In this document: piece after piece, positions 1 through 6,560 of the stretch
Layout: each line of letters begins with the position of its first letter
How positions within the stretch are numbered: the first letter of the stretch is position 1
Source of the DNA: Spirochaetales bacterium
GTDB taxonomy: Bacteria; Spirochaetota; Spirochaetia; ARS1246
DNA: 11,414 nucleotides
Direction: 5' to 3'
NCBI GenBank assembly: GCA_018644745.1
Contig: JABGPX010000576.1
Location: 1-11,414, forward strand
The notes under the pieces: generated by a model
The model's input: the letters and a program-made list of their open reading frames with translations, nothing else
Told to the model about the DNA's origin: nothing
The model's database searches: none
Program-made: the position numbers and the translations under genes

Positions 1-440
1 AACCCTAATACTCTTTTAGGGGGAAACTCGTTATACACCAGTTTCACAAAACCGTACTTAATGCGATCACCCAGCGGGATTGTACCTTTATCATATTGAA
101 ACATGATGTAGACCCTGAGTGAAAAATCGTCTGTTATTTCCGCTCTCGGATCAGCGCCTTCGGGAAAGTCATCTACCCGCCAGCGCCACTCCAGAATGGG
201 GGTTTCCATAATTGAATACAATTCTTCAGAAACCAGCGCCGAGATACCATCTTCAGACCGCACTGCAAGTACGGTAGCTCCATCTATTGTCTCCGCGCTG
301 TAGTAGCTCTGCTCTTTTACATAGAGAAACGGCTGTTCCCGCCAACCATCCATATTGTCGAAATCTATAAAAGATTCGGGAACAGCAGACGCACTTACGG
401 TAAAAAGGAGAACTATTCTAAGAATTCTTTTCAGTTTCAC
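1..440 (-). CDS. DUF3047-like exported protein, 3' end cut by window edge
   Basis: About 146 residues are visible and the C-terminus lies beyond the left edge. The N-terminus is a typical Sec signal peptide: a basic start (KLKR), a hydrophobic stretch and an ASA-type cleavage site near residue 19, so the protein should be periplasmic or secreted. After it come EWRWRVDDFP and, further on, a DDFSLRVYIMF segment. The W-x-W plus acidic-R-x-Y pattern is what I associate with DUF3047 proteins, whose function is unknown. The GTG start overlaps the end of the upstream TVP38-like gene by 23 bp, so the two are probably co-transcribed and translationally coupled. The ribosome-binding site is weak (AGGCAGG about 6 nt before the GTG), consistent with coupling. 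No in-frame ATG occurs before residue 30, and starting there would remove the signal peptide. The family name is from memory of motifs; the exported nature is more certain. Confidence 0.65.
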   Translation of the reverse strand, partial: MKLKRILRIVLLFTVSASAVPESFIDFDNMDGWREQPFLYVKEQSYYSAETIDGATVLAVRSEDGISALVSEELYSIMETPILEWRWRVDDFPEGADPRAEITDDFSLRVYIMFQYDKGTIPLGDRIKYGFVKLVYNEFPPKRVLG

Positions 441-1179
441 CGGTACCTGCCTGCGTATCCTGCGGCTCATCTCCCGTTCGACGGGCGCGAATTTTCTTGA
501 GCACCACCGGAACCAGGCTGATAACCGCTAGAGCAACCAGAGCAATTACTACGTTCCGTATCACCGTCTGCGCCTCTCCGCCAACCGAGCCAAAGGCATA
601 ACCAACATAAGTATAAACCAGCGACCCGGGGATGATGCCAAGAGATGTGGTCCAGACAAAGGTGAGAGGATTTACTTTCGCAACACCTGCGAGCAGATTT
701 ATCATCCAAAAAGGAAATATGGGAATGAATCGCATGGTAAGCAGATAGTTCTTACCGTTTTCATCAAGCTCTTTGCTGAATTTCTCAAGCTTTGGTCCGT
801 ATTTATCGTGAACCATATCTCCAAGGAAAAAGCGGGCTGCGAGAAATACAAGAAAAGCTCCCCCGGTTGCGCCGATATTTACATACAAAGTACCAAGCCC
901 TACGCCAGCGAGGCCGGAGATTCCGCCGAAGAAAAATCCTCCGAGCAGCGTCAGCACTGTCGCCCCTGGAATTGAAAGTGCCACGACAGCTACATAGAGG
1001 AGTATGTACAGGAGAACTGCCAGGCCGTAATGCTCTGCAACGTTCTCAAAGAGGGCCTCTTTGTTTGCCTCGAGATTAGCGGGTTTTAAGAATTCTCCAA
1101 CTGGAGTAAAACGAAAAATCGCGAAAATTCCCGCAATTATAACAACGAGAATTACTAACCTAACCGCATATTTCTTCAA
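418..1179 (-). CDS. TVP38/TMEM64-family (VTT/DedA-type) inner-membrane protein
   Basis: A 253-residue polytopic membrane protein. Hydrophobic segments lie near residues 6-24, 52-72, 76-118, 155-197 and 208-227. The VTT-domain landmarks are present: a SIPG turn (69-72) followed by the Gly-rich LLGGFFFG stretch (a probable re-entrant helix), then a G-K-N-Y-L-L-T-M-R-F-I-P block (142-153) with Arg150, PIFPFWMIN (153-161), and GIIPGSLVYTYVG (181-193). The DedA/VTT superfamily includes lipid scramblases and undecaprenyl-phosphate translocases; the substrate cannot be read from sequence here. The C-terminal tail after residue 228 is basic and then polar, probably cytoplasmic. The start is TTG: AAGGGAG (plus-strand 1186-1192) sits 6 nt upstream of it, and the first residues, KKYAVRLV, form a natural N-in signal. 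The gene follows the TolC-like gene by 81 bp and overlaps the DUF3047-like gene, so it probably belongs to the same operon. Confidence 0.87.
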   Translation of the reverse strand: MKKYAVRLVILVVIIAGIFAIFRFTPVGEFLKPANLEANKEALFENVAEHYGLAVLLYILLYVAVVALSIPGATVLTLLGGFFFGGISGLAGVGLGTLYVNIGATGGAFLVFLAARFFLGDMVHDKYGPKLEKFSKELDENGKNYLLTMRFIPIFPFWMINLLAGVAKVNPLTFVWTTSLGIIPGSLVYTYVGYAFGSVGGEAQTVIRNVVIALVALAVISLVPVVLKKIRARRTGDEPQDTQAGTGETEKNS

Positions 1180-1260
1180 AAGACACTCCCTTGCAACTAT
1201 ATATTCTACAGAGGGAAATTACTAGTATAACTTTAAGAAATCAAACAAGCCGTCCGGCCG

Positions 1261-2658
1261 CTAGAATGTTAGTGAACTTATGTCCAAGCTCAAGGAGTAC
1301 ATATCAAACTCGAGCAGAACTCTGTCGGTATGAAGCTTTTCCAGGATGCGCTCCTGAGCGTGCAGACCGGCGTCGCTCAAAGCACCCAGATCGTGGCGTC
1401 TGCGCTTTTCATTCAAAGTGAGTTCTGCGAGATGGATCTTTCCCTGGAGACTTATCATACGATTTTCGATGTTTGCCGCTTCAAGACGAAGGAGCTCAGC
1501 CCCTCGGGCTGCCTTCCTCAATGCGTCCTCATGCTGCAGCCGGGCAACCTCCACGGCAATTTCGAGCTCCCGGGTCTTCAGCTTCTTACCGCGATTATCA
1601 GGAAGCAGCCAATTAATCTGAAGAGATAATGACCCATACTCATCATCGATGTCCGCTGCAACTCCGGTAGTTATGCTGAGGTTTTCGAAGTCGGCGCTGA
1701 ACCCGGCCACAATAGTCTGAGGATCGAGAGCGTAAGATGCATTAACGCCGTATTGGGGAATAAAAGTCCGGCGGTAATCCTCGAGGGCGATCTCCGCTTT
1801 TTCAAGATTCATGCGGGATGATTGGATTGATGGGCTCAAGTCGGTATCGATCGGCGCCGGAACCTCGAGAGAAAACGGCGGTACTTCCCTGGGTATATCG
1901 GCGACGTCCATGCCGACAAGCATGGCAAGTTCATTGCGGGAAAAGTCCAGCTGCCGGTGGGTAAGCTCGAAGCCGCGCTGCGCCGTCTCGAGGGCTTGTA
2001 GGAGAGCAAGAAAATCAACGCTTTCTTCATTGTAAGTTTCCAGCACCCTGGCCTTGGTCAATGCATCCTCGGCAGACGTTATACCCTGTTCGGATTCAAT
2101 CAGATTCCTCTCGCCGACAACAATCGCGCGAACCTTCCCGACAACATCCTTCCTCACGGCTATCTCTCTCGACCAAATCGCCACCTGGGATTGATAGTGT
2201 GAAGATCTTTCATCAAGCATCTTCCCTTCCTTAGACGCTTCCAAGCCGAACAGGGGATTTAGGGGCTGAGAAACCGAAAGGACCGGCTTGAACGCCGGAT
2301 CGACTTCGTCGGGAAGTCCCAAATCAATATCCGCACTCAGAGAGATTTCTGTTTCAACTCCTTCGGGGAGAGTGACCGAAACTCTGGGATCCAGAGTAAT
2401 AGAGGTTGATGGTGAGTCATCAAAGGTCTGAACAATCTGCAGACCGCTGTTCCCGGTCCCGACGCTCAGCTTGAAGGGTGATTTCAGATTCGAGCGCTCT
2501 ACCGACAATTCCCGGCTCTCGAGGGAGATACTGTGAATATTCAGCTGAAGATCATGCATAAGGGCATTTTCAAACAGCTGTTCAAAAGATTCAGAAAAAG
2601 CGGGACCGCACATAACGGTGAAAGCAAATAGTAATAGAATCTTCGCAGTTTTGGTCAC
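1261..2658 (-). CDS. TolC-like outer-membrane efflux protein (OEP family)
   Basis: A 465-residue exported protein. The signal peptide is TKTAKILLLFAFTVMCGPAFS, with cleavage after Ser22. The body alternates strand-rich stretches (about 60-135 and 300-352) with long amphipathic, Glu/Arg/Leu-rich helices (about 140-250 and 355-460). This two-fold pattern is that of TolC-type trimeric channels, which take substrates from an inner-membrane pump and adaptor across the outer membrane. No such pump is encoded nearby, so the partner must be elsewhere. Sequence conservation is low and the call rests mainly on architecture. I chose GTG at 2658 because GAGG (plus-strand 2666-2669) lies 7 nt upstream and the signal peptide begins there. 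An in-frame ATG at 2733 would add 25 residues before the signal peptide and would lie upstream of the predicted transcription start. Expression probably comes from the promoter at 2712-2740. Confidence 0.75.
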   Translation of the reverse strand: MTKTAKILLLFAFTVMCGPAFSESFEQLFENALMHDLQLNIHSISLESRELSVERSNLKSPFKLSVGTGNSGLQIVQTFDDSPSTSITLDPRVSVTLPEGVETEISLSADIDLGLPDEVDPAFKPVLSVSQPLNPLFGLEASKEGKMLDERSSHYQSQVAIWSREIAVRKDVVGKVRAIVVGERNLIESEQGITSAEDALTKARVLETYNEESVDFLALLQALETAQRGFELTHRQLDFSRNELAMLVGMDVADIPREVPPFSLEVPAPIDTDLSPSIQSSRMNLEKAEIALEDYRRTFIPQYGVNASYALDPQTIVAGFSADFENLSITTGVAADIDDEYGSLSLQINWLLPDNRGKKLKTRELEIAVEVARLQHEDALRKAARGAELLRLEAANIENRMISLQGKIHLAELTLNEKRRRHDLGALSDAGLHAQERILEKLHTDRVLLEFDMYSLSLDISSLTF

Positions 2659-2711
2659 AAGCGTACCTCGCGTTATCTGTACGGGAGAAAGATCATGTAT
2701 CGGGTGGGAGT

Positions 2712-2740
2712 ATTCTAATGGAAACGTCAGCAATTCTCAA
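2712..2740 (-). promoter_or_regulatory. Sigma70-type promoter of the tolC-like operon
   Basis: On the minus strand, TTGAGA (plus 2735-2740) is followed by exactly 17 bp and TAGAAT (plus 2712-2717); each hexamer matches the consensus at 5 of 6 positions. Transcription would start near 2705, giving a leader of about 47 nt before the GTG at 2658. The left arm of the inverted repeat 2730-2815 covers the -35 box, so a protein bound there should block this promoter. Predicted by eye. Confidence 0.65.
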
Positions 2741-2815
2741 TATGAACAATTCCTCGTTAGGTTGAGTGCAATTATCAAGGGATGGCCGTATTTTATAGGT
2801 CATATTGAGAATTGC
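2730..2815. repeat. 86-bp segment bounded by a perfect 16-bp inverted repeat
   Basis: GCAATTCTCAATATGA at 2730-2745 is repeated exactly in reverse complement at 2800-2815. The core AATTCTCA (2732-2739) and its mirror (2806-2813) are 74 bp apart, close to seven helical turns. The left arm overlaps the -35 box of the leftward promoter. No target-site duplication flanks the segment. Likely paired operator sites; a hairpin-forming or tiny mobile element is the alternative. Confidence 0.8.
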
Positions 2816-2841
2816 CGGCCGATATCTGCTAAATGTGTGCG

Positions 2842-2927
2842 GGAATTCTCATTTTTATCGATATACTACACAGCAGCCTGGTTACAGTTGCAATAAAATC
2901 GCATCAATTGATTAAAATGAGAATTCC
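2842..2927. repeat. Second 86-bp segment bounded by a perfect 14-bp inverted repeat
   Basis: GGAATTCTCATTTT at 2842-2855 recurs as its reverse complement at 2914-2927. The length (86 bp), the arm spacing (74 bp between AATTCTCA cores at 2844-2851 and 2918-2925) and the core are the same as in the segment at 2730-2815, yet the interiors are not recognisably similar. Conserved ends and geometry with divergent interiors favour protein-binding sites over recent duplication. The right arm lies in the spacer of a rightward promoter-like sequence. Confidence 0.8.
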
Positions 2928-2935
2928 TCTATAAA
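2908..2935 (+). promoter_or_regulatory. Possible rightward promoter upstream of the intergenic hairpin terminator
   Basis: TTGATT (2908-2913), a 16-bp spacer and TATAAA (2930-2935). The spacer contains the right arm of the second inverted repeat. Transcription would start near 2942 and run to the terminator at 3030-3088. The match is moderate, and the main support is the otherwise unexplained plus-strand terminator downstream. Confidence 0.4.
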
Positions 2936-2941
2936 CGTTGG

Positions 2942-3088
2942 AAAAATGGAATCGGAAAAAAACCGGTAATAACGTGTAACCTACCACGTTGTATGTTGTT
3001 TTATATATGTACCTCCTTTTTTATATATGTTACATGTCCGGGCGGGAGAAACAGGTTACATCCCGTCCCGGGGCATGTAATTTTTTTT
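2942..3088 (+). ncRNA. Candidate small RNA of about 147 nt
   Basis: Inferred from a promoter-like sequence (2908-2935) and a strong terminator in the same direction, with no credible gene between them. The RNA would contain a small stem (AACGTG 2971-2976 with CACGTT 2985-2990), two near-identical TTATATATGT units 20 bp apart (3001 and 3021) around ACCTCCTTTTTT (3011-3022), and the terminator stem. ACCTCCTTT matches the anti-Shine-Dalgarno end of 16S rRNA, so this unpaired part could pair with ribosome-binding sites. TGTAACCT (2975-2982) can also pair with AGGTTACA in the terminator loop (3053-3060), a possible pseudoknot. A seven-codon reading frame begins at 2947 with no convincing ribosome-binding site. 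No known RNA family recognised. Confidence 0.35.
3030..3088 (+). terminator. Strong rho-independent terminator, plus-strand orientation
   Basis: Left arm 3030-3047 pairs with 3061-3080: TTACATG with CATGTAA at the base, then C/G-rich pairs up to GCGGGA/TCCCG, about 18 pairs with two single-base bulges (3066, 3070) and a 13-nt loop. Eight T residues follow (3081-3088). The minus strand has no T-run after the stem, so it points rightward although both neighbouring genes point leftward. Confidence 0.7.
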
Positions 3089-3093
3089 GTTTT

Positions 3094-3160
3094 CGGGGGA
3101 AGCTCGCGGGAAGCGTCGTGTGAAACTCGGGGGAAGCTCGGGGGAAGCTCGTCGGAACCT
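3094..3160. repeat. Six-unit degenerate tandem array of an 11-bp G-rich repeat
   Basis: Units: CGGGGGAAGCT (3094-3104), CGCGGGAAGCG (3105-3115), a diverged 12-bp unit (3116-3127), CGGGGGAAGCT twice (3128-3138, 3139-3149) and CGTCGGAACCT (3150-3160). The last unit runs into the stop codon of the 1070-residue gene. Three units are identical. The plus strand has G-runs of 5, 3, 5 and 5, so a G-quadruplex is possible. The unit is about one helical turn long. Confidence 0.8.
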
Positions 3161-6100
3161 ATTCGTCCCCCTCATCCCATAAAAGCGGCAAGTCCTCCCA
3201 CTCGATGCCCGCACGTCTGGTGGCGTCGCCCTCATTACCCAAATATGCAAAGCGCTCTGCGAGATCCGGTGATCGCTCTTTCACTTCATCAAAATACCGC
3301 CAAGCTAAGGCGTACTGATTGTTCGCGTGGTAAATTCTCGCAAGAAGCAGATTCAAAGTCGGGGAAACAGGATTCTGCTCCAAACCGCTTCGGAGAGCGA
3401 TCACCGCTTCATCACTCTTTCGCTCGCTTACCAGCAGGTTTGCCAGGTTGAGGTAGGATGCGGTATATGTGGGGCTCTGGGCCATATTTTCTTCAAAAGC
3501 AGATATGGCTTGATCGGTCCTTCCAAAACGGGCGTGAAGGACTCCAAGCTGATTTCTAACTTTAAGTTCTTTGCGGCCGGACGCCTGCGCCAAATTGCTC
3601 TCGAGTGAGGAAATGCCTGTGTTGTAGAGAATATCGACGGCGCCTTCGATCGATGAGTTGAGCAGCCGGTTGATTTCCGAGGGTTGAGGTTCTATGAGTT
3701 CGGAGGTTATTTCTTCCAAAGGCAGAGGGGGATATAAGTCCCTTTCGCCGATAACCGGCAGGAACTCTATTTCATTGGGATTATCTCTCACCAGCGCCGA
3801 CGCGATCCGCCACGATTCTACGAACCCTTCGCTCAATGTCGTCGTTTCGATAGGAATCCATACCGTGCCGGAATGTACAATGGCGCCATATTGATCGGAC
3901 TCAAAGAGCCAGCGATTTTCAGCGGGCTCGCCGGTATTAAAGGCAAGAAAAACATGACCCGGTGAGGTCATTATGGCGGTGCCGATCCCTGAAGCCTCTA
4001 GCAGAGAACCGAGTAGCGCGGTAGTATCATCACAATCTCCGGAGCGGTATTGAAGAGTTACCCTGGGAAACCGAACGGTATCGATTATTTCAGATTTACC
4101 GAGTATGCGGGAAAACGGAGATGCAGGATCTTCTATGTAAGCAATACCGTATGCACCCACGGCATCGCAGAGTTTCGCCGCGCGAACCATTTTATCGGGG
4201 AGCCCGTCAGGATCCACATCCAGATCGATAAGCACGTTGCTGGCGAAGTTCTTTACCACCTCTTCATTTGGCATGATGAATGAAGCAAGTTTTCCGGAAT
4301 AATCCCATGATAGCGCGGTATTTCGATACAAAGTAACCAGATGTCCTTTGCTCAATCTCTGCACCTCACCGTCAGCCAGATAGGTAATTTCTATCCGCAC
4401 CTGAATCGGCAGGTCTTCCTGCAGTTTTAGTACATTCCGGTTGAATAACAGCCGTAAATTTAAATTCGTCTCCGCGGACACAGGTAGGACGTCGACCGGT
4501 TCGCTCTCTACCGGAAAATCCATGTATTTCTCGATAAATACCGATGCTTTCACATCGGACATTTCAATGCCTGTGGTGTTCAAAACCGAGACGGCGCCTA
4601 CCGGGTTGTTGACATAGGAGAGCATAAGCGACGGAAAAAGGTTGCTCAATTCTACCCCGGCGATTCTCGCAGGTTTCAGCCGCGGCGGCTCAGGATTATT
4701 CCTCGCTTGGAATTTTCTCATGAGATTATCCATCTCTTTGCGAGTGGCATCATCATCCGGTGCAAGATTGAGTATCTGCTCATATATCTGGAGAGTAGTC
4801 ATATATTGCAGCTGTGCCGACGCGGGACCAAACTGATCGAGAACCGCAAATGTCTTTTCGGTTTCCGCCTGAGCCATTACCCTCATAACCTGTGTCTCAA
4901 GGCGGATCACCTGATCACGGGCATCAGCGTCATATGGATTGGCGACCAGGACATCGTTCCAAGCGGCAATTGCGAGTTCAACCGCCCCCCGCTGGATATA
5001 CACCTCGGCCTTTTTCCTGAAGAGCTCGGCGTTATATGGATCTGAGATCAGCTGCTGATTCATCTTTATGATTTCGCTGACATGGCTGTTCTTTATTCCC
5101 CTCTCCTCCGCCCATGACGAATCAAACATCCGGATTACCCGCTTTCCCATGGTATCGAGTATATACAGGTAGGCATTCTCAGGATCGAATGCCATAGCCA
5201 GATTGTTCGGCATAGGTTCGGGGAATGGAAACTGAAGCTCGTTCAATTTCCAACGCAGAACACCGTTGCGGGCGTAGCGGCGAAGCTCAAAGCCGGCAGC
5301 CCCCGATACAAAGAGCAGATAACTGCCGTCCGGATAGATAGTGAATGCCATAGGCGCCAGATATTCGGAGGCCGAGGTAATTGGAATCGCCGATTCCGCA
5401 AGAACACCGTCTTTTGTGAATATTCTGAACTGGCGTTCGATCATATCCCATGACCAGATATTTCCTCCCGGCCCTGTACCGAGGTACGAGATATAGGAAC
5501 TCGCATTGGTCTTGATATCAAGTGGCCCGGGTCGACCATTGGTGATGAGAACAGCACGCTGGCTGGTGCTGTCTATCGCGGCGATCGAGCCGTCATGAAG
5601 AACGGTAAAAGGACCAAAGGGATCCATGCCAAGGTTGACCGGCTGAAAAACAGAGGATCCATCAACAATCTTGAGTGCCTGTCGGCCCATAGACGGTTTC
5701 AAAAATACCGTATCCGCGGGAGTGGTAAACACCCCTCCGGCAGAGGTATAATTTCCTTTTGCCCTTAGATCCAGCCCGATTGTGTTTACCACCCTCATTT
5801 CCGGGCTCAGCTCAGCTGCGAAGGAGCCAAAGGCAAGAAGCACGTTACCATTGCTCTTTACGGTGCCGGAAAAAGCCATGGCGGAACCGACCTCAACCGG
5901 CTGCAGACCTGGAACTGATTTGAGCAGTGTCGCGGTGGGCAGGACGTCGACAAGTACAGGGGGGGATGACAGCTCCCCGGCAAATCCTCCTGTATAAGTA
6001 TTCCAGAGGGATGCGTATACCGTCGCGATATAACCCACATTCGAGTCGTTAAATTCCCCAAGAAAGCTTATTGATTGCTCATTGCCGTCCTTCTCAGCTA

Positions 6101-6371
6101 AAAAAACTCCCGAGGATGTACCGGAAAGAGAAGCAATAACCTCAACGGTATAGTCAAATTTGCCGGAATCCGCGTCGTATTCAGCGGTAAAATACCGCTC
6201 ATAACGCCGGCTTGCCAGAACAGCCGCCCGGGTGAGTACATCGCCGACTTTCTGGCGGTTCTCCATAGTATTCGGATCAATAATCGTAACCTTTACATTC
6301 ATCCTGTCGGCTCCGACTGCGATGGACGCGTTTAAGACGATAAATAGTGCCAGAATCAAGCTTTTTTTCAC
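3159..6371 (-). CDS. Large exported TPR protein with propeller-like and transglutaminase-like domains
   Basis: 1070 residues; I do not recognise a named gene. The signal peptide (1-21) is KKSLILALF through AVGA, so the protein acts in the periplasm or at the surface. Residues about 170-420 hold repeated strand blocks such as AFDPENAYLYILDTMGKRVIRMFD, like NHL/beta-propeller blades. Residues 435-485 look like one or two TPRs and 590-690 like a beta-sandwich. Residues 770-845 form a transglutaminase-like core: Cys780 in RSGDCDD, His806 in SPGHVFLAF and Glu842 in VWIPIETT give a plausible Cys-His-acid set. Residues 935-1045 contain about three further TPRs. Such bacterial cores are often proteases or amidases, or inactive binding folds. 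The start is GTG: GGAGG (6377-6381) lies 5 nt upstream and the signal peptide begins there; an in-frame ATG at 6461 would put 30 residues before it. The gene is transcribed divergently from the oad operon. No minus-strand terminator follows it. Confidence 0.85.
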   Translation of the reverse strand: MKKSLILALFIVLNASIAVGADRMNVKVTIIDPNTMENRQKVGDVLTRAAVLASRRYERYFTAEYDADSGKFDYTVEVIASLSGTSSGVFLAEKDGNEQSISFLGEFNDSNVGYIATVYASLWNTYTGGFAGELSSPPVLVDVLPTATLLKSVPGLQPVEVGSAMAFSGTVKSNGNVLLAFGSFAAELSPEMRVVNTIGLDLRAKGNYTSAGGVFTTPADTVFLKPSMGRQALKIVDGSSVFQPVNLGMDPFGPFTVLHDGSIAAIDSTSQRAVLITNGRPGPLDIKTNASSYISYLGTGPGGNIWSWDMIERQFRIFTKDGVLAESAIPITSASEYLAPMAFTIYPDGSYLLFVSGAAGFELRRYARNGVLRWKLNELQFPFPEPMPNNLAMAFDPENAYLYILDTMGKRVIRMFDSSWAEERGIKNSHVSEIIKMNQQLISDPYNAELFRKKAEVYIQRGAVELAIAAWNDVLVANPYDADARDQVIRLETQVMRVMAQAETEKTFAVLDQFGPASAQLQYMTTLQIYEQILNLAPDDDATRKEMDNLMRKFQARNNPEPPRLKPARIAGVELSNLFPSLMLSYVNNPVGAVSVLNTTGIEMSDVKASVFIEKYMDFPVESEPVDVLPVSAETNLNLRLLFNRNVLKLQEDLPIQVRIEITYLADGEVQRLSKGHLVTLYRNTALSWDYSGKLASFIMPNEEVVKNFASNVLIDLDVDPDGLPDKMVRAAKLCDAVGAYGIAYIEDPASPFSRILGKSEIIDTVRFPRVTLQYRSGDCDDTTALLGSLLEASGIGTAIMTSPGHVFLAFNTGEPAENRWLFESDQYGAIVHSGTVWIPIETTTLSEGFVESWRIASALVRDNPNEIEFLPVIGERDLYPPLPLEEITSELIEPQPSEINRLLNSSIEGAVDILYNTGISSLESNLAQASGRKELKVRNQLGVLHARFGRTDQAISAFEENMAQSPTYTASYLNLANLLVSERKSDEAVIALRSGLEQNPVSPTLNLLLARIYHANNQYALAWRYFDEVKERSPDLAERFAYLGNEGDATRRAGIEWEDLPLLWDEGDE

Positions 6372-6404
6372 AATTGCCTCCGGATCGTGCCAAACTTGTC
6401 TTCT

Positions 6405-6413
6405 ATAATACCA
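6405..6413 (-). promoter_or_regulatory. Possible extended -10 promoter of the 1070-residue gene
   Basis: The minus strand reads TGGTATTAT here, an extended -10 (TGn followed by a 5 of 6 match to TATAAT). There is no good -35 box: TTGGCC occurs at a 19-bp spacing. Transcription would start near 6398, giving a leader of about 27 nt carrying the GGAGG site. Confidence 0.4.
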
Positions 6414-6474
6414 CTGGGATGGAAAAATGGGCCAATTTGTGCGGATTTGATAAAAAAACATTTGTCCGGCGCCC

Positions 6475-6504
6475 TTGATTTAGAGCGGTTATTACGTCTA
6501 TAGT
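6475..6504 (+). promoter_or_regulatory. Promoter of the oadGAB operon
   Basis: TTGATT (6475-6480), an 18-bp spacer and TATAGT (6499-6504, 5 of 6 to consensus). Transcription would start near 6511, leaving about 50 nt before the oadG GTG. Just upstream, ATTTGTGCGG (6435-6444) and ATTTGTCCGG (6460-6469) form a 10-bp direct repeat with one mismatch, 25 bp apart, between this promoter and the divergent one: a possible regulator site. Confidence 0.55.
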
Positions 6505-6560
6505 CTACGATGTTCGGCCTCAGCGCAGGCAGGACTAAAAAGCGGAGCAGGAGACTTACC

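Noticed and set aside
1180..1260. Separate promoter for the TVP38-like gene in the 81-bp gap (minus-strand TAGAAT or TATACT)
   Set aside because: -10-like hexamers exist in this AT-rich gap but none has a credible -35 box at 16-18 bp, so readthrough from the tolC-like gene is the simpler reading.
2659..2733. Upstream ATG at 2733 as the start of the TolC-like gene
   Set aside because: It would put 25 residues before an obvious signal peptide, lacks a ribosome-binding site and lies upstream of the predicted transcription start; GTG 2658 has GAGG at 7 nt.
2730..2927. Two MITE-like mobile elements with terminal inverted repeats
   Set aside because: No target-site duplications flank either segment, the interiors do not match each other, and the equal arm spacing plus promoter overlap fits operators better. 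Not fully excluded without a genome-wide search.
3030..3080. Hairpin as terminator of the leftward 1070-residue gene
   Set aside because: On the minus strand the stem is not followed by a T-run; the T-run is on the plus side only, so it should work rightward. Some effect on leftward transcription cannot be excluded.
3094..3160. CRISPR-like repeat array
   Set aside because: The units are 11 bp, directly adjacent with no spacers, and no cas genes are nearby; it is a simple degenerate tandem repeat.
2993..3451. Open plus-strand frame of 152 codons beginning in the intergenic region
   Set aside because: It crosses the hairpin terminator and the 11-bp repeats and is then antisense to the well-supported 1070-residue gene. 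It has no ribosome-binding site and its residue content looks non-coding.
6510..6560. ATG at 6510 as the start of oadG
   Set aside because: It coincides with the predicted transcription start, has no ribosome-binding site, and adds 17 basic residues not seen in OadG; GTG 6561 has AGGAG upstream.
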